From positions 682,001 through 746,000 of the forward strand of contig NZ_ATTE01000001.1 in assembly GCF_000419525.1 (NCBI RefSeq): a stretch of 64,000 bases of DNA. Reading direction: 5' to 3'. A program made the translations under genes and the position numbers. Each line of letters begins with the position of its first letter. The first letter of the stretch is position 1. The notes beneath the pieces were generated by a model, which was given only the letters and a program-made list of their open reading frames with translations, was not told the DNA's origin and made no database searches. Shown here piece by piece: positions 8,033-17,475 of the stretch. The stretch comes from Leucothrix mucor DSM 2157 (GTDB lineage Bacteria > Pseudomonadota > Gammaproteobacteria > Thiotrichales > Thiotrichaceae).

Positions 8033-10012
8033 TTAAGTTCCGCTTTCAAAGAGAATTAGGACACTACCACCTTCCACCTGATCACCGGCTTCCACTGTAA
8101 TTTCACGAATCACTGCATCGTAAGGGGCGCACAGAGTATGTTCCATTTTCATGGCTTCCATCACCATGAGTACATCGCCGGCATTGACACTGTCACCCGT
8201 TTTGGCGCTCACCAGTTTGATTTGTCCCGGCATCGGTGACGTGATGCGATCACTGCTGCCAGCACTTGCGTCAGCAATGGTTAACGGGTCTGGCAAGTCA
8301 ATTTGCCAACTGGATGATTGATAGAAAATGGTTAGTGTTTGCGCCGATTGTATCAGCTGCGCTTCAACAATGTGACCATCTAAGTCGAGTCTTACAGTAT
8401 GTTTTCTTGACGATAGGATATCACCACTTAACGATTCAGTATCAGTTTTGGCACTAAAGTGCTGCCCATCTACCGTTATTGAGACCGAAATGATGTTGTC
8501 CTGCCAGTGAATCGTTTGTTGGTGAGTGGAGGCTCCCCATTGACGCCAGTGCGATAAAGTCGCCCAAGGATCATTGGATTCGCTTTTATCAAAGCATCCG
8601 GATTTAGCTAATGCAGCGATCGCCAGTACGGTGATATTCGGCGCATCGCTACGAATAAGGTTATCCAAATCGCGTTCGATTAATCCGGTATCCACACGGC
8701 CGGCTGCAAAGTCCTCATGCTGAGTCAGGCGATGTAAAAAGCCAATATTGGTGACACAGCCAGCGACCAAACTTTTACTCAAAGCCGAAGCCATGGCATT
8801 CAGCGCACTCTGGCGAGTAGGACCGTGCACTGTCAGCTTGGCAATCATTGGGTCATAAAACGGGGTGATCTCATCGCCACTGCGCACGGCAGAATCTACG
8901 CGTGCAGTCGCTTCTGGCAACGATAAATAACTGAGCGTGCCGGTGGCAGGAATAAAGCCTTTAGGCACATCTTCAGCATAGATCCGCGCTTCAAAGGCAT
9001 GACCATTAATCGTGAGCTGATCTTGTGTACACGGTAGGCTTTCACCGCTAGCAACACGTAATTGCCATTCGACTAAATCTTGTCCGGTAATCGCTTCGGT
9101 AACAGGATGCTCTACCTGCAAGCGGGTATTCATTTCCATAAAATAGAAACGATCAGCCTGCAAGCCATCGGAGGCATCAACAATAAATTCCACTGTACCC
9201 GCACCGACATAGTTTACCGCCTGCGCCGCGCGGACTCCGGCAGAGCCCATTGCTTCGCGCATTTCTGTGGTCATGCCGGGGGCAGGGGCTTCTTCGATGA
9301 CTTTTTGATGGCGACGCTGCAAGGAGCAGTCCCGCTCAAACAGGTGCACGACATTGCCATGGCTATCCCCAAATACTTGCACTTCGATATGGCGTGGGGA
9401 GGTGATGTATTTTTCAATCAGTACATGGCCATCGCCAAAGCTGGATTCGCCTTCGCGACGAGCTGAGTCGAGTAGTGCCAGAAAATCCTCCGCACGTTCA
9501 ACCAAACGCATGCCTTTTCCACCACCACCAGCACGCGCTTTGATTAATACGGGATAGCCAATTTCAGCGGCTTTTTCAGCAAGTAAGGCAGGGGTTTGGT
9601 CATCCGCATGATAGCCGGGAACCACCTTTACGCCGGCTTCAATCATTAGCTTTTTAGCGGCATCTTTTAAGCCCATGGCGCGAATCGCGGAGGCAGATGG
9701 GCCAATAAAGATAATTCCCGCTGCTTCACAGGCTTCTACAAATTCAGGGTTTTCCGAGAGAAAGCCGTAACCCGGATGGATCGCTTCAGCGCCGCTGGCT
9801 TTGGCGGCTGCAATAATGGCATCGGCTTTGAGGTAACTTTCATTTACTGGCGCAGGGCCTAGGCGATAAGCCTCATCGGCCATGGCAACGTGTTTGGCAT
9901 TGCGGTCAGCATCGGAGTAAACCGCAATGCAGCGCACGCCTAAGGCTTGTGCAGTCTGCATAACACGGCAGGCAATTTCACCACGATTGGCAATCAGTAT
10001 GGTCTTAAACAA
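8033..10012 (-). CDS. liuD: Methylcrotonyl-CoA carboxylase alpha subunit (biotin-containing)
   Basis: The 659-aa biotin carboxylase/BCCP subunit of methylcrotonyl-CoA carboxylase, which carboxylates 3-methylcrotonyl-CoA. The start MFKTILIANRGEIACRV is typical of biotin carboxylases and uses TTG; an AGAGGAG site lies upstream at slightly long spacing. The ATP-grasp region has KARAGGGGKGMR and FMEMNTRLQVEHPVTE. The C-terminal biotinyl domain carries VMEAMKMEH, the lysine being the biotin site. It is partnered with LiuB encoded just upstream. Confidence 0.95.
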   Translation of the reverse strand: MFKTILIANRGEIACRVMQTAQALGVRCIAVYSDADRNAKHVAMADEAYRLGPAPVNESYLKADAIIAAAKASGAEAIHPGYGFLSENPEFVEACEAAGIIFIGPSASAIRAMGLKDAAKKLMIEAGVKVVPGYHADDQTPALLAEKAAEIGYPVLIKARAGGGGKGMRLVERAEDFLALLDSARREGESSFGDGHVLIEKYITSPRHIEVQVFGDSHGNVVHLFERDCSLQRRHQKVIEEAPAPGMTTEMREAMGSAGVRAAQAVNYVGAGTVEFIVDASDGLQADRFYFMEMNTRLQVEHPVTEAITGQDLVEWQLRVASGESLPCTQDQLTINGHAFEARIYAEDVPKGFIPATGTLSYLSLPEATARVDSAVRSGDEITPFYDPMIAKLTVHGPTRQSALNAMASALSKSLVAGCVTNIGFLHRLTQHEDFAAGRVDTGLIERDLDNLIRSDAPNITVLAIAALAKSGCFDKSESNDPWATLSHWRQWGASTHQQTIHWQDNIISVSITVDGQHFSAKTDTESLSGDILSSRKHTVRLDLDGHIVEAQLIQSAQTLTIFYQSSSWQIDLPDPLTIADASAGSSDRITSPMPGQIKLVSAKTGDSVNAGDVLMVMEAMKMEHTLCAPYDAVIREITVEAGDQVEGGSVLILFESGT

Positions 10013-10045
10013 GGCTGGTTTTCTCCTCTAGTATCGTGGTGTGCA

Positions 10046-11656
10046 TCACATGCGGAACACGCCGAAACGTGTGTCAGCGATCGGTTGATTGAGTGCGGCG
10101 GATAACGACAGCGCAATAATATCGCGGGTTTTTCGCGGGTCGATAATGCCATCATCCCAGAGTCGGGCGGAGGCGTAGAGCGGGTGACCTTGTGCTTCAA
10201 ATTGATCGACGATTGGCTGCTTGAAGCTGGCCTCTTCATCGCTTGACCAGTTGCCGCCATTGCGCTCAATACCATCTCGTTTTACGGTGGCTAATACGCC
10301 AGCGGCTTGCTCGCCACCCATTACCGAGATGCGGCTATTGGGCCAAGTCCATAAGAAACGTGGATCGTAAGCACGGCCACACATGCCATAGTTACCGGCA
10401 CCAAAGCTGCCGCCGACTAATAAAGTCTGTTTTGGCACTTGAGCATTGGCCACTGCCATCACTAGCTTAGCGCCGTCTTTGGCGATACCGCCCGCTTCGT
10501 ACTTTTGCCCAACCATAAAGCCGGTAATATTTTGCAAGAATACCAACGGAATTTTGCGTTGGCAGCACAGCTCAACAAAGTGCGCGCCTTTTACTGCAGA
10601 CTCGGAAAACAGCACGCCGTTATTGGCAATAATGCCGACCGGAATGCCTTGTACATGCGCAAAGCCACACAATAACGTCGTGCCATAACGCGCTTTAAAC
10701 TCATCAAACCGTGAGCCATCCACCGTGCGAGCGATAACTTCACGAATATCGTAAGGTGTGCGCAGACTTGCCGGTACTACACCGAGAATTTCTTCAGGGT
10801 CATACAGTGGCGCTTCCGGAGTAGCTAGTTCGATATTATCAACGCATTTTGGGCGATTCAGATTAGCGACTACGCGACGGGCAATTGCCAGCGCGTGAGC
10901 ATCATCCTGAGCAAAATGATCGGCGACGCCAGAGAGGCGAGTGTGCACATCGGCACCACCCAAATCTTCAGCGCTGACCACTTCACCTGTGGCAGCTTTG
11001 ACCAATGGAGGTCCCGCTAGAAAGATAGTACCTTGCTCTCGAACGATAATGGTTTCATCCGACATCGCAGGCACATAAGCACCTCCCGCCGTACAGGAGC
11101 CCATGACCACGGCAATCTGTGGAATGCCTTTGGCTGACATGGTGGCTTGATTGAAGAAGATGCGCCCGAAATTATCGCGATCAGGGAATACTTCATCTTG
11201 GTTCGGCAGGTTAGCACCACCAGAATCCACCAGATAAATACACGGCAGATTGTTTTGCACCGCAATTTCTTGCGCGCGCAAATGCTTTTTAACCGACATC
11301 GGGTAGTAAGTGCCGCCTTTAACCGTGGCATCGTTACACACGATCATGCACTCGCGACCAGAGACCCGACCCACGCCACAAATCACGCCAGCGCTGGGTG
11401 CTGCGCCATCGTATAAACCGTGTGCGGCAAATAGTCCGACTTCTAAAAACGGCGAATTAGGATCGAGCAGGGTGGCAATACGGTCACGTGGCAACAGTTT
11501 TCCACGATCTAAATGGCGTTGACGCGATTTTTCACCACCGCCATTTTGGGCCAGATCAGCGGCCTCTTTCACCACTGACATGGCTTCGAGCATGGCCGCC
11601 TGATTGTCTTTAAACGCCTGCGAACGCGTGGAGATGGATGAGCCGAGTACTGACAT
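10046..11656 (-). CDS. liuB: Methylcrotonyl-CoA carboxylase beta subunit
   Basis: The 536-aa carboxyltransferase subunit of methylcrotonyl-CoA carboxylase. It has the acyl-CoA carboxyltransferase N- and C-terminal domains: [17 protein letters not shown] and [14 protein letters not shown] in the first half, and [25 protein letters not shown] and [20 protein letters not shown] in the second, matching MCC-beta rather than propionyl-CoA carboxylase. The start ATG overlaps the liuA stop by one base (TAATG). It works with LiuD. Confidence 0.95.
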   Translation of the reverse strand: MSVLGSSISTRSQAFKDNQAAMLEAMSVVKEAADLAQNGGGEKSRQRHLDRGKLLPRDRIATLLDPNSPFLEVGLFAAHGLYDGAAPSAGVICGVGRVSGRECMIVCNDATVKGGTYYPMSVKKHLRAQEIAVQNNLPCIYLVDSGGANLPNQDEVFPDRDNFGRIFFNQATMSAKGIPQIAVVMGSCTAGGAYVPAMSDETIIVREQGTIFLAGPPLVKAATGEVVSAEDLGGADVHTRLSGVADHFAQDDAHALAIARRVVANLNRPKCVDNIELATPEAPLYDPEEILGVVPASLRTPYDIREVIARTVDGSRFDEFKARYGTTLLCGFAHVQGIPVGIIANNGVLFSESAVKGAHFVELCCQRKIPLVFLQNITGFMVGQKYEAGGIAKDGAKLVMAVANAQVPKQTLLVGGSFGAGNYGMCGRAYDPRFLWTWPNSRISVMGGEQAAGVLATVKRDGIERNGGNWSSDEEASFKQPIVDQFEAQGHPLYASARLWDDGIIDPRKTRDIIALSLSAALNQPIADTRFGVFRM

Positions 11657-12819
11657 TAGGCAGTCTCCGCAAACAGTTCCCGACCGATTAGCATGCGGCG
11701 GATTTCACTGGTGCCAGCGCCGATTTCATACAGCTTGGCATCGCGCAATAAACGACCCGTTGCATAATCATTAATATAGCCATTACCACCAAGCGTTTGG
11801 ATGGCTTCGAGTGCTACTTGTGTCGCCTTTTCTGCAGAATACAGAATGCACCCAGCGGCATCTTTACGAGTGGTTTCACCGCGATCACAAGCCGCCGCGA
11901 CAGCATAGACATAGGCACGGCAGGCATTCATGGTGGTATACATATCCGCCAATTTGCCCTGCATTAACTGGAAAGTACCGATGGCTTGGCCAAACTGTTT
12001 ACGCTCATGCACATACGGCATCACGATATCCATGCAGGCCATCATAATGCCGGTTGGGCCACCGGACAGTACGACGCGCTCATAATCCAAGCCGGACATT
12101 AAAACATTTACGCCACGGCCTAAGCCGCCCAGAATATTTTCTTCGGGCACTTCGCAATCTTCAAACACTAACTCGCACGTATTGGAGCCACGCATGCCGA
12201 GTTTATCGAGCTTTTGTGCGGTGCTGAATCCGGGCATGCCTTTTTCAATCAGAAACGCAGTAATGCCGCGAGGGCCAGCGTCCATATCGGTTTTGGCGTA
12301 GACCACTAATACATCGGCATTAGGGCCGTTGGTGATCCACATTTTATTGCCATTTAAGATGTAGTGATCACCTTTTTTATCGGCGCGTAACTTCATGGAA
12401 ACGACATCCGAACCGGAACCGGGCTCAGACATGGCCAGCGAGCCAACGTAGTCACCCGAGATTAGTTTTGGCAGGTATTTTTCTTTTTGGGCCGTGGTGC
12501 CGTTTTTGTTGATTTGGTTAACGCATAAGTTTGAATGCGCGCCGAAGGAAAGGCCAATCGAGGCAGATGCACGGCTGATTTCTTCTACTGCCACTACATG
12601 TGCTAAATAGCCCATGCCGCTGCCGCCATATTCAGGGTCGGCAGTAATACCTAGTAAACCCAAGTCGCCAAACTCTTTCCAGAGGTGGGCAGGGAAGTCA
12701 TTACTGCGGTCGGTTTCTTCGGCAATCGGGGCGATTTTGTCCTGAGAAAAACGGTAGGTCATTTCGCGCAATGCTTCGATTTCTTCGCCCAGCGCAAAGT
12801 TCATGGCGGTTGTAAACAT
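11656..12819 (-). CDS. liuA: Isovaleryl-CoA dehydrogenase
   Basis: The first gene of the liu operon, 387 aa. It is an FAD-dependent acyl-CoA dehydrogenase that oxidises isovaleryl-CoA to 3-methylcrotonyl-CoA. Motifs include [32 protein letters not shown], the catalytic-base region [18 protein letters not shown] and the C-terminal [33 protein letters not shown]. These fit the IVD subgroup, and the downstream MCC, hydratase and lyase genes confirm it. A GGAG site precedes the ATG. No LiuR or LiuQ regulator gene is next to the operon. Confidence 0.95.
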   Translation of the reverse strand: MFTTAMNFALGEEIEALREMTYRFSQDKIAPIAEETDRSNDFPAHLWKEFGDLGLLGITADPEYGGSGMGYLAHVVAVEEISRASASIGLSFGAHSNLCVNQINKNGTTAQKEKYLPKLISGDYVGSLAMSEPGSGSDVVSMKLRADKKGDHYILNGNKMWITNGPNADVLVVYAKTDMDAGPRGITAFLIEKGMPGFSTAQKLDKLGMRGSNTCELVFEDCEVPEENILGGLGRGVNVLMSGLDYERVVLSGGPTGIMMACMDIVMPYVHERKQFGQAIGTFQLMQGKLADMYTTMNACRAYVYAVAAACDRGETTRKDAAGCILYSAEKATQVALEAIQTLGGNGYINDYATGRLLRDAKLYEIGAGTSEIRRMLIGRELFAETA

Positions 12820-12863
12820 GATGGCTCCTCAGACAACTATGATTTGATGCAATAATCCTAGAG

Positions 12864-12880
12864 CATTGCAGTTCGCAATG
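12864..12880. promoter_or_regulatory. Inverted repeat in the liu promoter region
   Basis: CATTGC-AGTTC-GCAATG on the plus strand is a 6-bp perfect inverted repeat, 45 bp upstream of liuA. On the minus strand it directly follows a TTGGAC that could be a -35 box and precedes a TAGGAT that could be a -10, so it would lie between them. It does not look like the LiuR motif I know. It is a candidate operator only. Confidence 0.35.
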
Positions 12881-13094
12881 TCCAAGCATCTGTGTTTGAG
12901 AATTGTAAATGCGGTGTAAAAGAGTGGATTCTGGTTAAACGGGGGTGTTAAAGAGTGAAAAGCTGCAGGTGACGGAGGAATTGCTTTGCAGGCTGAGTTC
13001 GTCACCCTAAAGCTAAACTTATTGCTGGAAGCCCTTTGATTTTGGAAAGTCCTGAGTCTTTGCGCTTTACCAGACTGGATTTGTTAGCCAAGTA

Positions 13095-14111
13095 TTACGA
13101 GATATTGCCGTTTTTTGAATACTCAGACCAATCCGTAACAAGCTTCTGAACGGCTGAATTTGATCGAGCATAACTTACAATGGCGACATCCAAATCGGCC
13201 TGCTGATACCGATCTAAAGCGCGGCGAATCGCTCTAAATATCCAATCATTTTCATTCCCAAACGCGCCGCCACCGAGTAATGTCAAATAAACCGTGTTAT
13301 TACCATTTTTATGGCTATTCAAGATGCCCGCGCATAGCGTTGCTTCGTAGGCAGCTTCTAATACCAATTGTGCAAAGTCGCGCCACAGCTCGCTGGAGTG
13401 CTCGGAATAAGCCACCGGTAGTGCTGAGCAATAAACCTGCGTCACTAGCGGTTTATCATCCGAGATTGTCACTTCAGTATTCCACTGTATACCAATTCTT
13501 AAACGCTGCCTTAGCGTATCTCTATCGGTTTCGGAAAGCCCCGATAGCTGGGTGTTGATGGCATGCAAACCTTGCTCCGTTGCTAGCACATAGCCATTCA
13601 CCATTTTCCAATATTGACCAGTATTCCCCAGCGCAGCGCCCAGATCCGACAAGCAATCTAGCTGGCGATGTTCGGTTTGACCCATCTGCCCATCAAGTTC
13701 TACACAGTAATTTCGGTAAATCGTGCCTGCACCGGCGGCAATGGCACAGGCAGGCCCTTGCGTATGATCGTATTCATATCTTGTGACTCCTTGCTCAGGA
13801 GTATTCTCAGGGGATACCATTTCCAGCAGGTTAAATTGCGAAGCTACTTGAAAGAGTGCATTGGTGTTTTCGGTGTCGGCATGCAGCTTTTGTACATCAC
13901 CAATGACTTCGCGCACAGTGAGTTTGTTTTGGGGGAGTGATAGGGAGTGCACGCGCTCACGTAATTCACCTAAGCTGGGCGTTTCCAAAAAGCCGTGAGT
14001 ATATTCCTTACCGTTGACTTTAGAGCGGAGCACGCCATTGTTGATGGATAGGTTGCTTCTGACTTGCTCGGGTGTTTCTTCGCGAAACCCCATTAACGTT
14101 TCAAACCACAT
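13095..14111 (-). CDS. Uncharacterised protein with macro-like C-terminal motifs
   Basis: A 338-aa soluble protein with no assigned function. The C-terminal part contains YLTLLGGGAFGNENDWIFRAI, which resembles the phosphate-binding GxFG loop of macro domains, and the middle contains CAIAAGAGTIYRNYCVE, which could be the matching Gly-rich loop. The conserved-looking N-terminus MWFETLMGFREE and GFLETPSLGELR give no known motif. No signal peptide or membrane segment is seen. It lies between the MFS gene and the liu operon on the same strand, with separate gaps of 87 and 275 bases. A role in ADP-ribose or nucleotide-derivative binding is a guess from the motif. Confidence 0.55.
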   Translation of the reverse strand: MWFETLMGFREETPEQVRSNLSINNGVLRSKVNGKEYTHGFLETPSLGELRERVHSLSLPQNKLTVREVIGDVQKLHADTENTNALFQVASQFNLLEMVSPENTPEQGVTRYEYDHTQGPACAIAAGAGTIYRNYCVELDGQMGQTEHRQLDCLSDLGAALGNTGQYWKMVNGYVLATEQGLHAINTQLSGLSETDRDTLRQRLRIGIQWNTEVTISDDKPLVTQVYCSALPVAYSEHSSELWRDFAQLVLEAAYEATLCAGILNSHKNGNNTVYLTLLGGGAFGNENDWIFRAIRRALDRYQQADLDVAIVSYARSNSAVQKLVTDWSEYSKNGNIS

Positions 14112-14198
14112 AGGTTGCTCCTTTTGTTTGGTGAATCACTCTCTCAAGTTTACAGAATAGTCACTTCCGGTCGTATATCAACAGGGTTTTATGGGGTG

Positions 14199-15392
14199 CT
14201 AAGCCCGTTGTTGAACCAAACGACTCAACAGCACCAAACACACCGAAACAATCCCAGCCCCAAGCAACAAATACAAACTAACCCCAGCCCAACCAAGACT
14301 ACCAATCAACAAAGTCAGCACTGGTGGCCCAATAAAATTACCCAAATTCCCAAACTGCACCAAGCCACCATTCACCAACGGAATATCAGGGTCATTAGCC
14401 TCAAGCACATCAGGCAGGGAGCCGATAATTCCGGCAGGCAGTAAGCCCAGCATTAGAAAGATCACCATCGTAATCACAATGCGAGCATTGACATCATCAC
14501 TCATCAGCAGTAAAGCTAGCGCGGCCAGTGTAATCACGGCAATGGCCACCCGTACAAGCTTCCAAGGTTTGATGCCGCGCTTAAGGGTAAATAGTGCAAT
14601 CAATGTGCCCACCAAGGCGCAGCCGGGCAGCCAAAAGCCCAGCCGATACTGAGTCTCAGTTACCGCCGATAGCATCTTAGGCAGCAGGCTCACTAATGAA
14701 ACAAATAATAAAGTGTAGCCAATAAAAGTTAGTGGGATGATCAGCAGTCTTCGATGACTTAACAGCCGCCACTGTGCGCCAAGTAGCGCATTAGCAGCGG
14801 GTGGTGTGGTATTGGGCTGGCTAGGTTGCGCGTTTTGCTCAGATATAAACTGCATTATCCCACCCAATGCGAGTGCCAGTAGCAAAGCATGGAGTACTGG
14901 AAAACTTTGCCAGCCCGCAAAAGCAATTAGCGTCGGTGCGATGGATGCGACACTCATAAAGGTCAGCGTAAAATAGCAGCTCCAGAACGCCATAATTCTT
15001 GCTCTATCTTGCGGTGCGGCGAGCATTAGCATCAGAGTTGGTGCTGTCACTACAATCGCCATGTGTGCGGTACTTTCCACGACGCGTGCAATTAATAAAG
15101 GGAAATAGTTGGCACTAATTAATGGCAGTAAGGCGCCAATAATCGCAATCGCTAATCCCGCAATCAGTGAGCGCCTAAGGCCAATGCGCTGGCATAAAGC
15201 ACCTGCGAATGTCCCAAATAAGGCACCGATAATTCCGATCGTTGAAAGTAGTATCGCTTGTTGGAAACCGCTGAACTCAGCTTGCACTAACAAGTCTTTC
15301 AGCATCCACGGCATTTTTGCGTATTGGAAAGCGGCGAGCGCTCCGGCAAGGTATAAGGCAATAATCTGATACCAGTTGGTGGAAGCTTGCAT
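14199..15392 (-). CDS. MFS transporter
   Basis: A 397-aa polytopic protein with about 12 hydrophobic segments in two halves separated by a polar loop near residue 190-205 (EQNAQPSQPNTTPP). A motif A-like stretch (GALCQRIGLRRSL) lies between the second and third helices. The protein resembles the CynX/NimT-like branch of the major facilitator superfamily. Substrate unknown. It diverges from the ChaN-like lipoprotein gene and precedes the macro-like gene by 87 bases. Confidence 0.82.
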   Translation of the reverse strand: MQASTNWYQIIALYLAGALAAFQYAKMPWMLKDLLVQAEFSGFQQAILLSTIGIIGALFGTFAGALCQRIGLRRSLIAGLAIAIIGALLPLISANYFPLLIARVVESTAHMAIVVTAPTLMLMLAAPQDRARIMAFWSCYFTLTFMSVASIAPTLIAFAGWQSFPVLHALLLALALGGIMQFISEQNAQPSQPNTTPPAANALLGAQWRLLSHRRLLIIPLTFIGYTLLFVSLVSLLPKMLSAVTETQYRLGFWLPGCALVGTLIALFTLKRGIKPWKLVRVAIAVITLAALALLLMSDDVNARIVITMVIFLMLGLLPAGIIGSLPDVLEANDPDIPLVNGGLVQFGNLGNFIGPPVLTLLIGSLGWAGVSLYLLLGAGIVSVCLVLLSRLVQQRA

Positions 15393-15493
15393 GCTGATGT
15401 ACCGAGTGGGGATAAAAAGTGGCGGGATGCCGGAAGCCGCCGATGATAACAGCTGAGTTTATACATGAATACCCATTGCCCATAACAGGGAGC

Positions 15494-15521
15494 TTGGCCT
15501 TGTGAGTGGATGCTTTATACT
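15494..15521 (+). promoter_or_regulatory. Candidate promoter for the ChaN-like gene
   Basis: TTGGCC (15494-15499), 16-bp spacer and TATACT (15516-15521). The predicted start is about 25 bases before the ATG at 15554. Confidence 0.4.
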
Positions 15522-15553
15522 TCGCCAATCAGGATTTTACGAGGTGTGGGTTG

Positions 15554-16600
15554 ATGATTAGAGTGGCTTTAAATGTAAGCGTATTGGTGCTGAGTGCGCA
15601 GTTGTTAGTAGGCTGTGTGGCTAATAGCGCGCAGGGTGAAATGCGTCAGTCGATAAGCGCTAAAGCGGGTGCTTCCAATCCATCACTGCCAACGCTCTAT
15701 GATGTACAGATTCAGGACCCATTGACTAATAAAACGGTTTCGATCGATCAGCTGGCGCAGGCGCTGAAAGATGCCGATGTCGTGTTTATCGGTGAGTACC
15801 ACGGCAGTCACGGATCGCATTGGCTACAAGCACAATTGCAGGCGGCACTACACAAGCAGCGTCCGGTGCAGGTTTTGTCGATGGAGCAATTTACCCGTGA
15901 TAAGCAGTCGGTATTGGATCAATATCTAAAAGGTGAGATTGGTGAGGTTGCGCTTATAAAGCAGGGGGAAGCTTGGCCTAATTATAAAGCATCGTATCGA
16001 CCATTAGTGGAGTTTTCAAAGCAGCACCAGTTGCCAGTGATCGCGGCTAATGCTCCTGCTGATGTGGTTCGCTGTATCGGGCGAGAAGGGCGTGATTATC
16101 TTGCAAAGTTGAATAAGGCAGAGCGCCAGCAAATTGCTTCGCAGCCGTTTTTAAATAGTGCGCAATATCAAACTGCATTTCAGGCGGTTATGCATGGACC
16201 AGCGCAGCCTGCAAAGTCATCAAGCAAGGCAAGCAGTGCGTTGAGTAATAGCTATCTAGCGCAACTAAGCCGCGATAACACCATGGCTGAATCTATTTTA
16301 AATGCTCATCAGCGCTACCCAAAACATCAAATCATTCACGTGAATGGCGCGTTTCATAGTGATAATCACCTTGGTACAGTGGCTTTATTAAAGCAGCGTA
16401 GTCCATCACTGAATATCAAAGTGGTCAGCCCGGTTCAAACGCCCGATATCGAGGCTAAATATCAGGGGAAGATTCCCAAAAAGCTGGGCGACTATCTGTA
16501 TTTTGTTCAACCATTGCCAGAGCAATATGCTAATGAGGCTGAGCGCGATGCGGCATTTAAGAGCATGTTCTCAGGTGCGGCTAGGAAAGCCTGCAAATGA
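15554..16600 (+). CDS. ChaN-family (heme/iron-binding type) lipoprotein
   Basis: A 348-aa lipoprotein of the ChaN family (PF04187). The signal peptide MIRVALNVSVLVLSAQ ends in the lipobox LVGC, so Cys21 should be lipidated. The family core is clear: ADVVFIGEYHGSHGSHWLQAQL, VLSMEQFTRD and, near the end, HVNGAFHSDNHLG. The Campylobacter ChaN dimer binds stacked hemes, but the biological role is unclear. An insertion rich in Ser/Ala (AQPAKSSSKASSALS) sits in the middle. The ATG at 15554 is preferred because it starts the signal peptide; GAGG lies upstream. Confidence 0.85.
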   Translation: MIRVALNVSVLVLSAQLLVGCVANSAQGEMRQSISAKAGASNPSLPTLYDVQIQDPLTNKTVSIDQLAQALKDADVVFIGEYHGSHGSHWLQAQLQAALHKQRPVQVLSMEQFTRDKQSVLDQYLKGEIGEVALIKQGEAWPNYKASYRPLVEFSKQHQLPVIAANAPADVVRCIGREGRDYLAKLNKAERQQIASQPFLNSAQYQTAFQAVMHGPAQPAKSSSKASSALSNSYLAQLSRDNTMAESILNAHQRYPKHQIIHVNGAFHSDNHLGTVALLKQRSPSLNIKVVSPVQTPDIEAKYQGKIPKKLGDYLYFVQPLPEQYANEAERDAAFKSMFSGAARKACK

Positions 16601-16615
16601 TAATTTTAAGGTTTC

Positions 16616-16644
16616 TTGAAAAGCAGCTAAGCCGCCGCCATTAT
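16616..16644 (+). promoter_or_regulatory. Candidate promoter for fpr
   Basis: TTGAAA (16616-16621), 17-bp spacer and CATTAT (16639-16644), 34 bp before the fpr ATG. Confidence 0.45.
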
Positions 16645-16677
16645 CTGCAAACACACAGATAAAATACAGGAATTAGC

Positions 16678-17454
16678 ATGGCCAAGTACGCCACTGAATC
16701 AGTTATTGATGTAAAGCACTGGAATGATACCTTATTCAGCTTCAAAACCACGCGGGACGATGGCCTGCGGTTTCGCAATGGCGAATTTATTATGATAGGG
16801 CTGGAGGATGAGCCGCGTCCGTTGATGCGTGCTTACAGTATTGCCAGTGCCAATTATGATGAGTATCTGGAGTTTTACAGCATTAAAGCCCCGAACGGCG
16901 CGCTGACTTCACGGCTGCAGCATTTAAAGCCAGGCGATCATGTGCTGATTGGTAGCAAGCCAACCGGTACTTTGGTGGCAGATGACTTGAAGCCCGGCAA
17001 AAACTTGTTTTTGTTTGGAACTGGCACTGGCTTAGCGCCATTTCTAAGTATTATCAAAGACCCCGAGATCTACGAGAAATTTGAGAAAGTCGTGCTGTTC
17101 CATGGCGTGCGTTTCTTAAGTGAGTTGGGTTACTACGATTGGCTGTCGGAAGGTTTGAAAAGTCACGAATACTTAGGGGAAGTGATTAGCGAAAAGCTGA
17201 TTTATTACCCTGCGGTCACCCGTGAGCCATTCCGCAACCAAGGCCGTTTAACTGACTTGATTCACTCCGGAAAGCTATGTGAAGACTTAGGTTTGCCGCA
17301 ACTTAACCCGGAAACCGATCGCGCGATGGTGTGTGGTAGCCCAGCAATGTTGAAAGACATCTGCGATATGCTGGATGGTTTGGATTTTAAAATCAGCCCT
17401 AAAACCGGCGTTCAGGGCGATTATGTGATTGAGCGCTCCTTTGTAGAGCGCTAA
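16678..17454 (+). CDS. fpr: Ferredoxin-NADP reductase
   Basis: A 258-aa bacterial-type (Fpr) FAD-dependent ferredoxin/flavodoxin-NADP(+) reductase. The FAD motif RPLMRAYSIAS lies around residue 50, NADP-binding GTGTGLAPFLSI near residue 120, and MVCGSPAMLKD in the C-terminal half. The C-terminus IERSFVER has the extended end seen in class I bacterial FNRs. Its likely job is to supply reduced ferredoxin for Fe-S assembly or oxidative-stress repair. It stands alone, convergent with the membrane protein gene. Confidence 0.93.
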   Translation: MAKYATESVIDVKHWNDTLFSFKTTRDDGLRFRNGEFIMIGLEDEPRPLMRAYSIASANYDEYLEFYSIKAPNGALTSRLQHLKPGDHVLIGSKPTGTLVADDLKPGKNLFLFGTGTGLAPFLSIIKDPEIYEKFEKVVLFHGVRFLSELGYYDWLSEGLKSHEYLGEVISEKLIYYPAVTREPFRNQGRLTDLIHSGKLCEDLGLPQLNPETDRAMVCGSPAMLKDICDMLDGLDFKISPKTGVQGDYVIERSFVER

Positions 17455-17475
17455 TCCGGCTTTCTCAGTGCGTGG

